Positions 9,548 through 17,188 of a stretch of DNA of 53,115 bases are shown one piece after another. How positions within the stretch are numbered: the first letter of the stretch is position 1; each line of letters begins with the position of its first letter. The position numbers were made by a program, and so were the translations under genes. This stretch comes from an uncultured Clostridia bacterium (GTDB lineage: Bacteria; Bacillota; Clostridia; Lachnospirales; CAG-274). The notes beneath the pieces were generated by a model. It ran no database searches and was not told the DNA's origin. It worked only from the letters and a program-made list of their open reading frames with translations. The stretch is taken from positions 1 to 53,115 of the forward strand of contig CANRIS010000018.1 in NCBI GenBank assembly GCA_947630725.1, in the 5' to 3' direction.

Positions 9548-9775
9548 TTATTCTGTTGTCTGATCTTTCACATATTGAACTGCATCTTCAACGGTTTCGA
9601 CCGTCTCTGCGTATTCTATCTTTATGCCGAACTCGTCCTCGATCTCATTCACGATCTTGAAAAGCTCCAGCGAATCCGCCTTCAGGTCCTCATTTATCCT
9701 TGTTTTCAGAGTGATTGTATTCGGATCTATGCTTAAGTTTGCCGCAATAATATCCCTTATCCTCTCAAAGACCAT
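9548..9775 (-). CDS. acpP: Acyl carrier protein
   Basis: This 75-aa acidic helical protein carries the growing acyl chain on phosphopantetheine. The attachment site is Ser35 in the ADSLEL motif, preceded by the expected INEDLKA helix start. It sits between fabH and fabK with 15-bp and 10-bp gaps, so it is expressed with the enzymes it serves. Its small size, high Glu/Asp content and the conserved DEFGIKI segment leave little doubt. Confidence 0.95.
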   Translation of the reverse strand: MVFERIRDIIAANLSIDPNTITLKTRINEDLKADSLELFKIVNEIEDEFGIKIEYAETVETVEDAVQYVKDQTTE

Positions 9776-9790
9776 ATTTTTTCGCCTCCC

Positions 9791-10762
9791 TTAAAGCTCG
9801 ATCAGCATGGTCGCCCAGGTAAGTCCTCCGCCGAATCCCGCAAGGATAAGCTTGTCTCCTTTGGAGAAGAGTCCCTTTTCGTCCATTTCGGCAAGCAGAA
9901 TGGGGATAGAGCCTCCCGATGTGTTGCCTGTTGAATGTATGTTGCTGAAAAACTTTTCGGGCGATATTTTAAGCTTTTTCGCTATTATATCGTTTATCCT
10001 CGTGTTGGCCTGATGAAGAACAAAATATTTTATTTCATCGGATCCCACGCCTGCGTCATCAAGTACCTTTTTAATGCTCCCCGGTACTATCCTTGTGGCG
10101 AAAGAAAAAATATCTCTGCCGTTCATTTCAATATACTTTCCTCTTTTTTCTTCCTCTTTGAAGAAGGGATTGTCTATCTTATGATACCCCGCCAGAAGGC
10201 TTGCGCCCTTTGAGCCGTCTGCGTGAAGATCCTCGCAGATTATGCCGCCCGACTCAGATGCTTCAAGAAGCACTCCCCCCGCGCCGTCCGCAAACAGCAC
10301 ACAGGTTGAGCGGTCGTTCCAGTCGGTTATTTTGGAGAGGGTCTCTCCTCCCAGAACAATGGCTCTTTTTACGTTTCCTGCTCTTATAAACTTTTCGGCT
10401 GCCGAAAGCGAATATACAAAACCCGAGCAGGCTGCCGAAATATCAAAGCAAAAGGCATTGGCGCAGCCCAGAGCCGCCTGTACCATACAAGCCACATTCG
10501 GCGTTGCATAATCGGGGGTAAGCGTACCCACAATTATGAGATCAACGCTTAGGGGATCCCACCCGGCCTTTTTAATAAGCTTATCCGCAGTCTCTATACA
10601 CAGGTCGGAGGTGTTCTGCCCCGATGAAATGTGTCTTTGTTTTATTCCCGTTCTGGAGCTTATCCACTCGTCAGAGGTTTCGACGATCGAAGCAAGCCTG
10701 TCATTTGTTACGACAAGGGGCGGCAGGGCTTTTTCAATACCTGCTATTTTAGCTCTTATCAT
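9791..10762 (-). CDS. fabH: Beta-ketoacyl-ACP synthase III
   Basis: This 323-aa enzyme starts fatty acid synthesis by condensing an acyl-CoA with malonyl-ACP. The catalytic triad is visible: Cys112 (ISAACSGF), His250 (LHQANTRI) and Asn280 (STGNTSGGSIP). SSRTGIKQRH near residue 40 and the C-terminal AGFGGGLTWA are family hallmarks. It is the first biosynthetic gene after the regulator gene, 30 bp downstream of it. The primer specificity (straight or branched) cannot be read from the sequence with confidence. Confidence 0.96.
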   Translation of the reverse strand: MIRAKIAGIEKALPPLVVTNDRLASIVETSDEWISSRTGIKQRHISSGQNTSDLCIETADKLIKKAGWDPLSVDLIIVGTLTPDYATPNVACMVQAALGCANAFCFDISAACSGFVYSLSAAEKFIRAGNVKRAIVLGGETLSKITDWNDRSTCVLFADGAGGVLLEASESGGIICEDLHADGSKGASLLAGYHKIDNPFFKEEEKRGKYIEMNGRDIFSFATRIVPGSIKKVLDDAGVGSDEIKYFVLHQANTRINDIIAKKLKISPEKFFSNIHSTGNTSGGSIPILLAEMDEKGLFSKGDKLILAGFGGGLTWATMLIEL

Positions 10763-10792
10763 AATACTTCTCCTTGTTTTTCAAAGCATAAG

Positions 10793-11257
10793 TCAGTTGA
10801 CAAACGCCTCGTTATTTCTGTATCTTTCATTTATAAATCCGTTTATGCGGATAAGCACGTTTTTAGCCACTTCGGCCTCATATTCGCTCAGTCCCACAAT
10901 GGCGGCCTTTATCATATCCATATGGAATTTCTGATGTATTCTGTACATAAGACGGCCCTTTCCCGTGAGCGAAACAAGCACGTGCCTTCTGTCGGATTCG
11001 CTCCTGCATCTTTCGACATAGCCCTTTGAAACAAGATTTTTAACCGAAACGGTAAGCGTACCCATTGTTATATCAAGCTTTTTGGCCACCTCGGACATAG
11101 ATTTTTCGCCGTACATCCCTATAGCCTCTATGGTATGTACCTCGGCCAGAGACAGTCCCTTAAAAACGCCTTTTTTCTGCGCCTCGTCCTCGGCTCTCTG
11201 TATGTCGTTATAAAGACTGAAAAAAAGCTGATTTACATCTATAAGAGATTTTTTCAA
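10793..11257 (-). CDS. fabT: MarR-family regulator of fatty acid synthesis (FabT-like)
   Basis: This 154-aa winged-helix protein has the MarR core (EVHTIEAIGMYGEKSMSEVA, then VKNLVSKGYVERCRSESDRR, the recognition helix and wing). I chose the TTG at 11257 because a near-perfect GGAGGTGAT lies 8 nt upstream; the in-frame ATG at 11287 has no such site. In streptococci and other Firmicutes, FabT sits at this position and represses the fab operon with acyl-ACP as corepressor. Here it is the first gene of the operon and its own promoter overlaps two FabT-type boxes, so autoregulation is expected. Identification is by family, position and operator; the effector is inferred. Confidence 0.85.
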   Translation of the reverse strand: MKKSLIDVNQLFFSLYNDIQRAEDEAQKKGVFKGLSLAEVHTIEAIGMYGEKSMSEVAKKLDITMGTLTVSVKNLVSKGYVERCRSESDRRHVLVSLTGKGRLMYRIHQKFHMDMIKAAIVGLSEYEAEVAKNVLIRINGFINERYRNNEAFVN

Positions 11258-11297
11258 GCATATCACCTCCCTCAAAAAATATCCCAAAACAAAAATA

Positions 11298-11332
11298 TAC
11301 TTTGAAAATCAAATATTTTGATATTCAAAGTA
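11298..11332 (-). promoter_or_regulatory. Tandem FabT-type operator
   Basis: Two palindromic boxes of the form TTTGA-3 nt-TCAAA lie 3 nt apart (11301-11313 and 11317-11329). They are mirrored around a common centre, so the whole 35-bp stretch TAC...GTA is close to one long palindrome. The second box overlaps the promoter -10 hexamer and the rest covers the start of transcription, so a bound dimer pair would block RNA polymerase. The box resembles published FabT sites; binding here is inferred. Confidence 0.8.
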
Positions 11333-11357
11333 TATATACTTATCCGTCTCTTGTCAA
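11329..11357 (-). promoter_or_regulatory. Promoter of the fab operon
   Basis: Minus strand TTGACA (11352-11357), a 17-nt spacer and TATACT (11329-11334) form a near-consensus sigma-A promoter about 72 nt upstream of the fabT start. The -10 is embedded in the operator palindrome. Confidence 0.85.
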
Positions 11358-11420
11358 GTCTTTTTAATATTATTTGAATAAAATTCCGTCAAAAAGACGG
11401 CAGAGTGCCGAAAAAATAAA

Positions 11421-11567
11421 CGACTTCATTTGGGTTTGAGACGGGCAAAGCTCACGTTCAGTGCTTTTCCTTACGGAAAAGTTGCCCTTCGGGCAATCCG
11501 ACATCTTTCGGACACTACCTGCGGATTAAAGTCTGCGACGCTGTATATAATATATTTGTCGAATATT
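11421..11567 (+). repeat. Folded intergenic repeat, copy A
   Basis: This copy shares with copy C a run starting ACGGGCAAAGCTCACGTTCA and ending in GACGCT, TATATAATATAT and TTTGTCGAATATT. Three hairpins follow each other: CTTTTCC/GGAAAAG (11464-11481), TTGCCC/GGGCAA (11482-11496) and TCCGA/TCGGA (11497 onward). It lacks the first two hairpins of copies B and C. It fills the gap between the fab promoter and the small gene ending at 11617. It contains no ORF of its own. Whether it is transcribed is not visible. Confidence 0.8.
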
Positions 11568-11616
11568 TTATGCCGCAGGCTGCACCTGTTTATATAAAAA
11601 TGTGCCTTCTGTATCT

Positions 11617-11814
11617 TCAATAAACGGTTTTGACAGATTTTCTGTCTATGCCGTATTTTTTACAGAAAGCGTCTATGTCCTTGTCCTTTCTGACGATCTC
11701 GCCCCTTGTGAGCCGTCCGTCCTTTCTGAAGCCTATGACCTTTTCGCCCGTACAGATGCTTGCCCTTATCACGGGCTCGCCAAGCTCCTCTGCCCTGTCA
11801 TTCTTAAAATTCAT
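11617..11814 (-). CDS. Small hypothetical protein
   Basis: This 65-residue protein is moderately basic, with a C-terminal half (DIDAFCKKYGIDRKSVKT) that looks helical. I do not recognise the family. The ORF can also begin at 11844 (75 aa). I prefer the ATG at 11814 because a GGGGG-rich stretch precedes it, while the upstream ATG has no recognisable site. Evidence that it is real: a near-consensus promoter (11868-11896) drives it, divergent from glgB, and its composition is ordinary. It could be a small regulatory or RNA-binding protein, but nothing in the sequence shows that. Confidence 0.5.
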   Translation of the reverse strand: MNFKNDRAEELGEPVIRASICTGEKVIGFRKDGRLTRGEIVRKDKDIDAFCKKYGIDRKSVKTVY

Positions 11815-11867
11815 AACGCCGCCCCCTGTTCTCAGGTTTTTCATTAATACTTATGTCTGTATATTTT

Positions 11868-11896
11868 ATTATACAAAACCACATAACTATTTTCAA
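11868..11896 (-). promoter_or_regulatory. Promoter of the small gene at 11617-11814
   Basis: Minus strand TTGAAA (11891-11896), 17 nt, TATAAT (11868-11873). It is divergent from the glgB promoter, with only 28 bp between the two -35 boxes. Confidence 0.7.
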
Positions 11897-11924
11897 TAAA
11901 AAAATAATAATTTCAAAAAATAAA

Positions 11925-11953
11925 TTGATTTATTGGCAATGATGATATATAAT
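11925..11953 (+). promoter_or_regulatory. glgB promoter
   Basis: TTGATT (11925-11930), a 17-nt spacer and TATAAT (11948-11953). Transcription would begin near 11960, leaving an untranslated leader of about 190 nt before glgB. Confidence 0.75.
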
Positions 11954-11966
11954 TGAAATAATATAA

Positions 11967-12021
11967 GAAAACATCGGACAGACGGCTTGCGTATGCAAGG
12001 GTCAGCCCGATCGGTGTTTTC
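11967..12021 (+). promoter_or_regulatory. Folded 5' leader hairpin of glgB
   Basis: A 10-bp outer stem (GAAAACATCG with CGGTGTTTTC, one G-U pair) encloses a CTTGC-GTAT-GCAAG hairpin at the very 5' end of the predicted transcript. About 130 nt of unassigned leader follow. It matches no riboswitch class that I can recognise. A role in mRNA stability or regulation is inference. Confidence 0.4.
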
Positions 12022-12150
12022 ATAAGAAAGCGTCTTTTGACCGGCTCTGCGCGAATCTGCACATATATTGGGTTTTCACACAAAATTTTCTGCAAAACGG
12101 CGCTTTCGGAGTAAAGGTATTTCAAATTTTTTTAAAGGGAGTGACTGAAT

Positions 12151-14367
12151 ATGATTACAACAGCAAACTTTATCGAGCTCCAGAGAGTTGTTTCCGCCGA
12201 CTGCGGCGACCCGCATCACATCCTCGGTATGCACGAGATCGAAAAGGACGGAAAGGCTGCTCTTGTGGTGAGAGTCCTCAACCCACAGGCGAAGGAAGTA
12301 TCCGTTATAGATATAAAAAAGGGCAAGGAGTATCCCCTTGAAAAGATCCACGCAGACGGTTTTTTTGAGGGATTTATAAAGGGCAGAAAAAAATGGTTTA
12401 TGTACAAGCTCAAGATCACAAACCATGACGGCAGCATCTGGGAGACCTATGATCCCTATTCGTTCTCTCCTCAGATCTCCGAATATGACGCTTTTCTTTT
12501 CGCACAGGGAAACCACTATGACATCTATAAAAAGCTTGGAGCCAACTTTGCCGTTGTTGACGGCGTTGAGGGCGTTGTTTTCGGCGTATGGGCTCCCAAC
12601 GCAAAGAGAGTTTCGGTCATAGGCAGCTTCAATGAATGGGACGCAAGACGTCACCAGATGAGGGAGCTTTATTCAGAGGGCATATGGGAGATATTTATTC
12701 CGGGGCTTAAAAATTTCGACCGCTACAAATACGAGATCAAGACCCCCGATGGAACGACCATACAAAAGCAGGATCCTTACGGAGTTATGTGCGAGCTGCG
12801 CCCCAGCACATCGTCCCTCATATTCAATATATATGACTACAAGTGGCAGGACAGCGAATATATGGAAAATATAAGGACTGCCGAAAAATATGACAGACCC
12901 ATCAATATATACGAGGTACATCTCGGCTCGTGGAAACGCCCCGAGGACGGCAGCGACCGCTTTTTAAGCTATACTGAGCTTAAGGACAGCCTTATCCCCT
13001 ATGTAAAGGAGATGGGCTATACGCATATGGAGCTTCTTCCCGTTGAAGAACACCCCTTTGACGGAAGCTGGGGCTATCAGGTGACGGGATATTTTGCTCC
13101 CACAAGCCGTTACGGAACACCTGCGGAATTTATGGAATTTGTCGATGCGGCTCACAGAGAGGGCATAGGCGTAATTCTCGACTGGGTTCCCGCGCATTTT
13201 CCGAAGGACGCCCACGGACTTGCAAAATTTGACGGCTCCTGCCTGTATGAACATCAGAATCCTCTGCAGGGAGAGCATCCCGAATGGGGTACCCTCATAT
13301 TCAACTACGGCAGATGCGAGGTCAAGAATTTCCTTATTTCAAACGCTCTCTATTGGATAAGAAACTATCACATTGACGGACTCAGAGTAGACGCCGTATC
13401 CTCCATGCTCTATCTCGACTATGCAAAGAGCGATGGTCAGTGGGTACCCAACAAGTACGGCGGAAGAGAAAATCTTGAAGCGATAGAATTTATAAAGCAT
13501 ATGAATTCGGTAGTCGAGGGAGAACACCCCAACGTATATATGATCGCTGAGGAATCCACCTCCTACGAGGGCATAACGAGAGACTTAAACGAAAACGGTC
13601 TCGGCTTTTCGCTTAAGTGGAATATGGGCTGGATGAACGATTTTCTCGAATATATCAAAAAAGAGCCCATATACAGACGCTATCACCACAACAATCTGAC
13701 ATTCGGTATGATGTACGCATATTCCGAAAGATTCATACTTGTGCTTTCGCACGATGAGGTCGTTCACGGAAAACAATCTATGCTGGACAAGCAGCCCGGC
13801 GACCTGTGGCAAAAGTTTGCAGGCTTAAGGGTATCCTACGGCTATCAGACAAGCTTCCCCGGCAAGAATCTTCTCTTTATGGGCGGCGAGTTCGGACAGT
13901 TTATAGAGTGGAACGAAAAAAGACCCCTCGACTGGTTCCTGCTGGAATATCCTCACCACAGCACAATGCTCAGATATGTCAAGGATCTGAATAATCTTTA
14001 TCTCAACGAGCCTGCCCTCTGGGTAAAGGACTTCTCATGGGAGGGCTTTGAGTGGATCGATGCAAACGACTGCTGCAGGAGCATATATTCTTATATAAGA
14101 AAGGGCAGAAGCAAGGCCGAGAATCTTCTCATTGTCTGCAACTTCACCCCCTCCACCTACTTCGACTACAAGACGGCTGTTCCGTTTGCGGGAGTATGGC
14201 AGGAGATAATGAACAGTGACCGCGAAGAATACGGCGGCAGCGGCGTAACAAACCCCGAGCCTATCGCATCTGTACCCGAAGAAATATTGGGTAAGGAAAA
14301 TTCTCTGTCCTTCAAGCTTGCGCCCTTGGCAGTACACATTTTCAAGCCCATCGACTTTGAAGAATAA
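12151..14367 (+). CDS. glgB: 1,4-alpha-glucan branching enzyme
   Basis: This 738-aa enzyme makes the alpha-1,6 branches of glycogen. Order of parts: an N1 module (residues about 1-110, with the ILGMHE motif), a CBM48 module (about 120-215, FGVWAPNAKRVSVIGSFNEW), a GH13 catalytic barrel, and a C-terminal beta domain. Catalytic residues are Asp414 (GLRVDAV), Glu467 (IAEEST) and Asp535 (LSHDEVVHG). The long N-terminus is the group-1 GlgB form. AAAGGGAGTGA precedes the ATG. No glgC, glgA or glgP lies beside it, so it is a monocistronic glycogen gene here. It has its own promoter and a folded leader. Confidence 0.97.
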   Translation: MITTANFIELQRVVSADCGDPHHILGMHEIEKDGKAALVVRVLNPQAKEVSVIDIKKGKEYPLEKIHADGFFEGFIKGRKKWFMYKLKITNHDGSIWETYDPYSFSPQISEYDAFLFAQGNHYDIYKKLGANFAVVDGVEGVVFGVWAPNAKRVSVIGSFNEWDARRHQMRELYSEGIWEIFIPGLKNFDRYKYEIKTPDGTTIQKQDPYGVMCELRPSTSSLIFNIYDYKWQDSEYMENIRTAEKYDRPINIYEVHLGSWKRPEDGSDRFLSYTELKDSLIPYVKEMGYTHMELLPVEEHPFDGSWGYQVTGYFAPTSRYGTPAEFMEFVDAAHREGIGVILDWVPAHFPKDAHGLAKFDGSCLYEHQNPLQGEHPEWGTLIFNYGRCEVKNFLISNALYWIRNYHIDGLRVDAVSSMLYLDYAKSDGQWVPNKYGGRENLEAIEFIKHMNSVVEGEHPNVYMIAEESTSYEGITRDLNENGLGFSLKWNMGWMNDFLEYIKKEPIYRRYHHNNLTFGMMYAYSERFILVLSHDEVVHGKQSMLDKQPGDLWQKFAGLRVSYGYQTSFPGKNLLFMGGEFGQFIEWNEKRPLDWFLLEYPHHSTMLRYVKDLNNLYLNEPALWVKDFSWEGFEWIDANDCCRSIYSYIRKGRSKAENLLIVCNFTPSTYFDYKTAVPFAGVWQEIMNSDREEYGGSGVTNPEPIASVPEEILGKENSLSFKLAPLAVHIFKPIDFEE

Positions 14368-14423
14368 TACGAGCCTGTACTCAGCGTTTGGCTATAAAAA
14401 AAATAAAAATTAACAAAAAACTG

Positions 14424-14452
14424 TTGACGATTATACTTTTTTTGTGTATAAT
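14424..14452 (+). promoter_or_regulatory. Promoter of rpsU-yqeY
   Basis: TTGACG (14424-14429), a 17-nt spacer and TATAAT (14447-14452). No clear terminator separates it from glgB; only a weak AGCC/GGCT pairing before an A-rich tract is seen at 14368-14410. Confidence 0.75.
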
Positions 14453-14487
14453 GTTATGGAGTATGGACTGTATGGGGAGTTTTGGCT

Positions 14488-14548
14488 GCCTGTCGGTTCA
14501 TATAAAAGCGCCCTTCGGCGCGCCGATGTAAGGTTTTTTATGACAGGC
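14488..14548 (+). promoter_or_regulatory. Structured leader upstream of rpsU
   Basis: GCCTGTC (14488-14494) pairs with GACAGGC (14542-14548) and encloses a GC-rich inner pairing around GCGCC/GGCGC with a TTCG loop. This forms a long bent stem in the 5' untranslated region. Autoregulatory leaders are common for ribosomal protein genes, but I cannot match this to a described rpsU leader. Confidence 0.4.
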
Positions 14549-14590
14549 ATACACGCCTGAATCCATTTGATATCGGAGGGAGGGAAGATT

Positions 14591-14767
14591 GTGTCAGAAG
14601 TAAGAGTTAAAGAAAATGAATCCTTGGACAGTGCTCTTCGCCGCTTTAAGAGAAACTGCGCCAAAGCCGGTATTATCGGCGAGGTTCGCAAAAGAGAACA
14701 TTACGATAAGCCCAGCGTAAAGCGCAAGAAGAAGTCTGAAGCTGCAAGAAAGCGTAAATACAACTGA
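14591..14767 (+). CDS. rpsU: 30S ribosomal protein S21
   Basis: This 58-aa basic protein of the small subunit helps in mRNA selection at initiation. [18 protein letters not shown] at the N-terminus and the Lys/Arg-rich tail ([14 protein letters not shown]) are diagnostic. I chose the GTG at 14591, preceded by GGAGGGAGGGA, which gives the usual S21 length. The upstream ATG at 14567 would add eight residues and overlap that ribosome binding site. It is followed by yqeY after 56 bp, the pairing seen in many bacteria. Confidence 0.95.
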   Translation: MSEVRVKENESLDSALRRFKRNCAKAGIIGEVRKREHYDKPSVKRKKKSEAARKRKYN

Positions 14768-14823
14768 TAACAGACGGATAATCATTTTATTTGCACTATT
14801 CAAAAAAATAAAGGGATGATTTT

Positions 14824-15273
14824 ATGTCTTTAAAGGAAAGGCTTTTTGAGGATCTTAAGCAGTCCATGAAGACAAGGGATACCGTAAAGAAGGAAATCGT
14901 ACAGATGGTACGCGCAGGCGTCCTCCTTCAGGAAAAGGACAGCAAGACCGAGCTTGACGACGACGGCGTTATGACCGTTATAGTCAGGGAGCTTAAAAAG
15001 CTTAACGAGGTTCTGCCCGACTATATAAAGAGCGGCAGACAGGATAAAACAGCCGAAATCGAAAGAAAAATCGACATCCTGAAATCTTACCTTCCAAAAC
15101 AGCTCACAGAAGCTGAGATCAAAAAAATCGTCTCTGACGCCATTGCTTCGGTAGGAGCCACATCCATAAGGGATATGGGCACGGTAATGAAAGCCGTAAC
15201 CGAAAAAACCAAAGGCGCCGCAGACGGTAAGACCATAAGTGAAATAGTTAAAAAAACCTTACAATCACTTTGA
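14824..15273 (+). CDS. yqeY: GatB/YqeY-domain protein
   Basis: This 149-aa helical protein is homologous to the C-terminal tRNA-recruiting domain of GatB, the amidotransferase subunit for Gln-tRNA formation. SLKERLFEDLKQSMKTRD at the N-terminus and YLPKQLTEAEIKKIV in the middle are typical, as is the AADGKTISEIVKKTL end. As a free protein its role is unproved; it is usually linked to tRNA or translation because it travels with rpsU, as it does here. A strong terminator follows directly. Confidence 0.9.
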   Translation: MSLKERLFEDLKQSMKTRDTVKKEIVQMVRAGVLLQEKDSKTELDDDGVMTVIVRELKKLNEVLPDYIKSGRQDKTAEIERKIDILKSYLPKQLTEAEIKKIVSDAIASVGATSIRDMGTVMKAVTEKTKGAADGKTISEIVKKTLQSL

Positions 15274-15280
15274 TTCAAAT

Positions 15281-15313
15281 GCGGTTTGTCTTTAGCGACA
15301 AGCCGCTTTTTTT
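15281..15313 (+). terminator. Intrinsic terminator of rpsU-yqeY
   Basis: A 10-bp stem GCGGTTTGTC/GACAAGCCGC (one G-U pair, loop TTTAGC) is followed by seven T. It lies 8 nt after the yqeY stop. Confidence 0.92.
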
Positions 15314-15314
15314 A

Positions 15315-15500
15315 CAGGGTGTCGAAAAATCGACACCCTGTCATCAAAATGCAGTCGCATTTTGATGAGGCCAAATGTGCGTGCCGGGCAAGATAAGCGA
15401 CTTCATTTGGATAAAGGACGGGCAAAGCTTACTCAGTGCTTTTTCTTTCGGATACTACTGCGGATCAAAGTCTGTGACGCTATGTATAAAATATAATACC
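15315..15500 (+). repeat. Folded intergenic repeat, copy B
   Basis: Successive hairpins are CAGGGTGTCG/CGACACCCTG (15315-15340), CATCAAAATGC/GCATTTTGATG (15342-15367) and CCAAATG/CATTTGG (15371-15410). The distal part shares ACGGGCAAAG, CAGTGCTTTT, CTGCGGATCAAAGTCTG and GACGCTATG with copies A and C. It lacks about 37 nt that contain the CTTTTCC/GGAAAAG and TTGCCC/GGGCAA hairpins of copy A. It begins 1 nt after the yqeY terminator's T-tract. Confidence 0.85.
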
Positions 15501-15569
15501 GATTAATTCAGAATAAAAAACCACACAATAATCACAAATAAACAAATAAAAAAGGAGGTCAAAATTTAT

Positions 15570-16979
15570 ATGAACAACAAAAAGGATACGGCTTTGCTTT
15601 CGGACGCAATAACGCTGAGACTTAAGTTCTGCCTTCTGAATCTCATAAATGACCTGACCCTGCCCGAAAGCCAGTCTCCTCCCACAGAGAGACTTGGCGG
15701 GATCGAAAAAGAACTTGTGGGTCTGCTGCCATCGCTTTCGGAGGCTCTCCGATCGCCCGACAGCGACAGATCGTCTCTTAACACGACTCTTGCAGAGCTT
15801 AAAAAACGGGTTGTAGAGGAGGCCTCCCCTATTTTTTCTCTTATGAATTTTTTCTGCGCTGCGCAGGATATCATAGCATGGGAACAAGGTGGAAGGCTGT
15901 TTATGAAAAAACCGTTTGACGGTTTGGACGACAGCTTTATAATAGAGGCATTTCACGATCTGATTCACGAGGCGGATCCCGATATGACAGGCGTTCTGCT
16001 TTCCGAAATAATGAGTACCCTTCCGTGCCGTATGTCAAAGGGAGTTTTCTCCGACTATGTTATGGCATCCTTCGGATCATATGGAGAAAATGCCGACGAG
16101 GCCATAAGGTTTGTACGGTCAAAGACCCTCCCATTCGCCGACAAAAAAGCAAGCGAAATGTTTCCCGAATATATGGAGCGCTTTCACAGTCTCATCAATG
16201 ACGCAGCCAATATGACCGACAAAGAGATAGAGGATGCGGACGAGGAGCTTTCTGTCTGCGCCGAAAGTATATTTACGCTTTCGGACTATGCGTCTATGAT
16301 ATTCAACGACATAAACTATATGCTCGCCCTCTCTTCATTCGGCTATGATCTGGATTTTGTGTCGGGAGAAAATATGATAATAAAAGATATTTTCTACTCA
16401 GCCATTGAGCTTAAGTCAAAGAAGGATCCCGATGAAATAGACGAGGAGCTTAAGGCAAAGACAAACGAAAAATCCGAAGAGATCATCGACTCCCTCTATG
16501 ACAGCCTTGAGGGCGTAAATGACAAGCTTATAAAAAGATACGACCATATTGTTCAAAAATCACAGCAGGACAGCGATCTTGAAAAATATCTCAAAGCATA
16601 TATAACTCTTACTGTACTATACAACATCGAAATAGAAACAGCCATTATAAATGCCGAAAAAAAGGACAAAACCCTTACCGCCGAGGACTATATAAGCGAA
16701 TTTGAAAAGCTGACGGCGGATATGTCACCATATACAAAAAAGCAGTTCAGACGGCTGTTTATGCAGTTTGCAGACTGTCCCTACGATGCCCACAGGGTGC
16801 TTGACTATGTTGCGGATTCGCTCAGCTATTATGACGGAAGAAAAGAAAAAAATTCCGTATTGGGTATGGTCTGCGGAGTTCTTTATGACTTTTCGCCTCA
16901 CGGCCACGACCACGATGACTGCGACTGTCACGACCACAGCCACGGACACGACCACAGCCACGGACATATGCACCTATAA
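15570..16979 (+). CDS. Hypothetical acidic helical protein with a His-rich metal-binding tail
   Basis: I do not recognise the family of this 469-aa protein. It has no signal peptide and no membrane segment, so it is probably cytoplasmic. It is strongly acidic and predicted helical. The last 27 residues contain 11 His and 2 Cys in HDHSHGHDHSHGH-type repeats, a tail type seen on nickel/zinc/cobalt chaperones and storage proteins. The tail suggests metal binding; nothing in the 440-residue body matches HypB, UreE, SlyD or CobW. AAAGGAGGT lies 13 nt upstream of the ATG. It sits alone between repeat B and the uxa operon; no clear promoter was found, so transcription may start within repeat B. Confidence 0.85.
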   Translation: MNNKKDTALLSDAITLRLKFCLLNLINDLTLPESQSPPTERLGGIEKELVGLLPSLSEALRSPDSDRSSLNTTLAELKKRVVEEASPIFSLMNFFCAAQDIIAWEQGGRLFMKKPFDGLDDSFIIEAFHDLIHEADPDMTGVLLSEIMSTLPCRMSKGVFSDYVMASFGSYGENADEAIRFVRSKTLPFADKKASEMFPEYMERFHSLINDAANMTDKEIEDADEELSVCAESIFTLSDYASMIFNDINYMLALSSFGYDLDFVSGENMIIKDIFYSAIELKSKKDPDEIDEELKAKTNEKSEEIIDSLYDSLEGVNDKLIKRYDHIVQKSQQDSDLEKYLKAYITLTVLYNIEIETAIINAEKKDKTLTAEDYISEFEKLTADMSPYTKKQFRRLFMQFADCPYDAHRVLDYVADSLSYYDGRKEKNSVLGMVCGVLYDFSPHGHDHDDCDCHDHSHGHDHSHGHMHL

Positions 16980-17077
16980 ACAATGACTTTGCGGCGGCAG
17001 ACGTCCTCAGTTTGGATAATTGTTCTTCCGCCTATCAAAATATTGCCGATATTATGACACTATTGTGCAAAAAGTAA

Positions 17078-17106
17078 TTGATTTTAAGCTCGATAAGCTG
17101 TATAAT
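17078..17106 (+). promoter_or_regulatory. Promoter of the uxaBAC operon
   Basis: TTGATT (17078-17083), a 17-nt spacer and TATAAT (17101-17106), 82 nt upstream of uxaB. I see nothing else of note in the 16980-17188 gap and no adjacent regulator gene. Confidence 0.75.
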
Positions 17107-17188
17107 ATATACAGAATTATAATTTTTCTGCCTACGGTTCATTTTTTGTGCCGGCAGAGCCGAAATAACAACGGAGGGTAATGAAAAA

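Noticed and set aside
15480..15968. 162-aa minus-strand ORF
   Set aside because: Overlaps the His-tail gene and repeat B; shadow frame without a translation signal.
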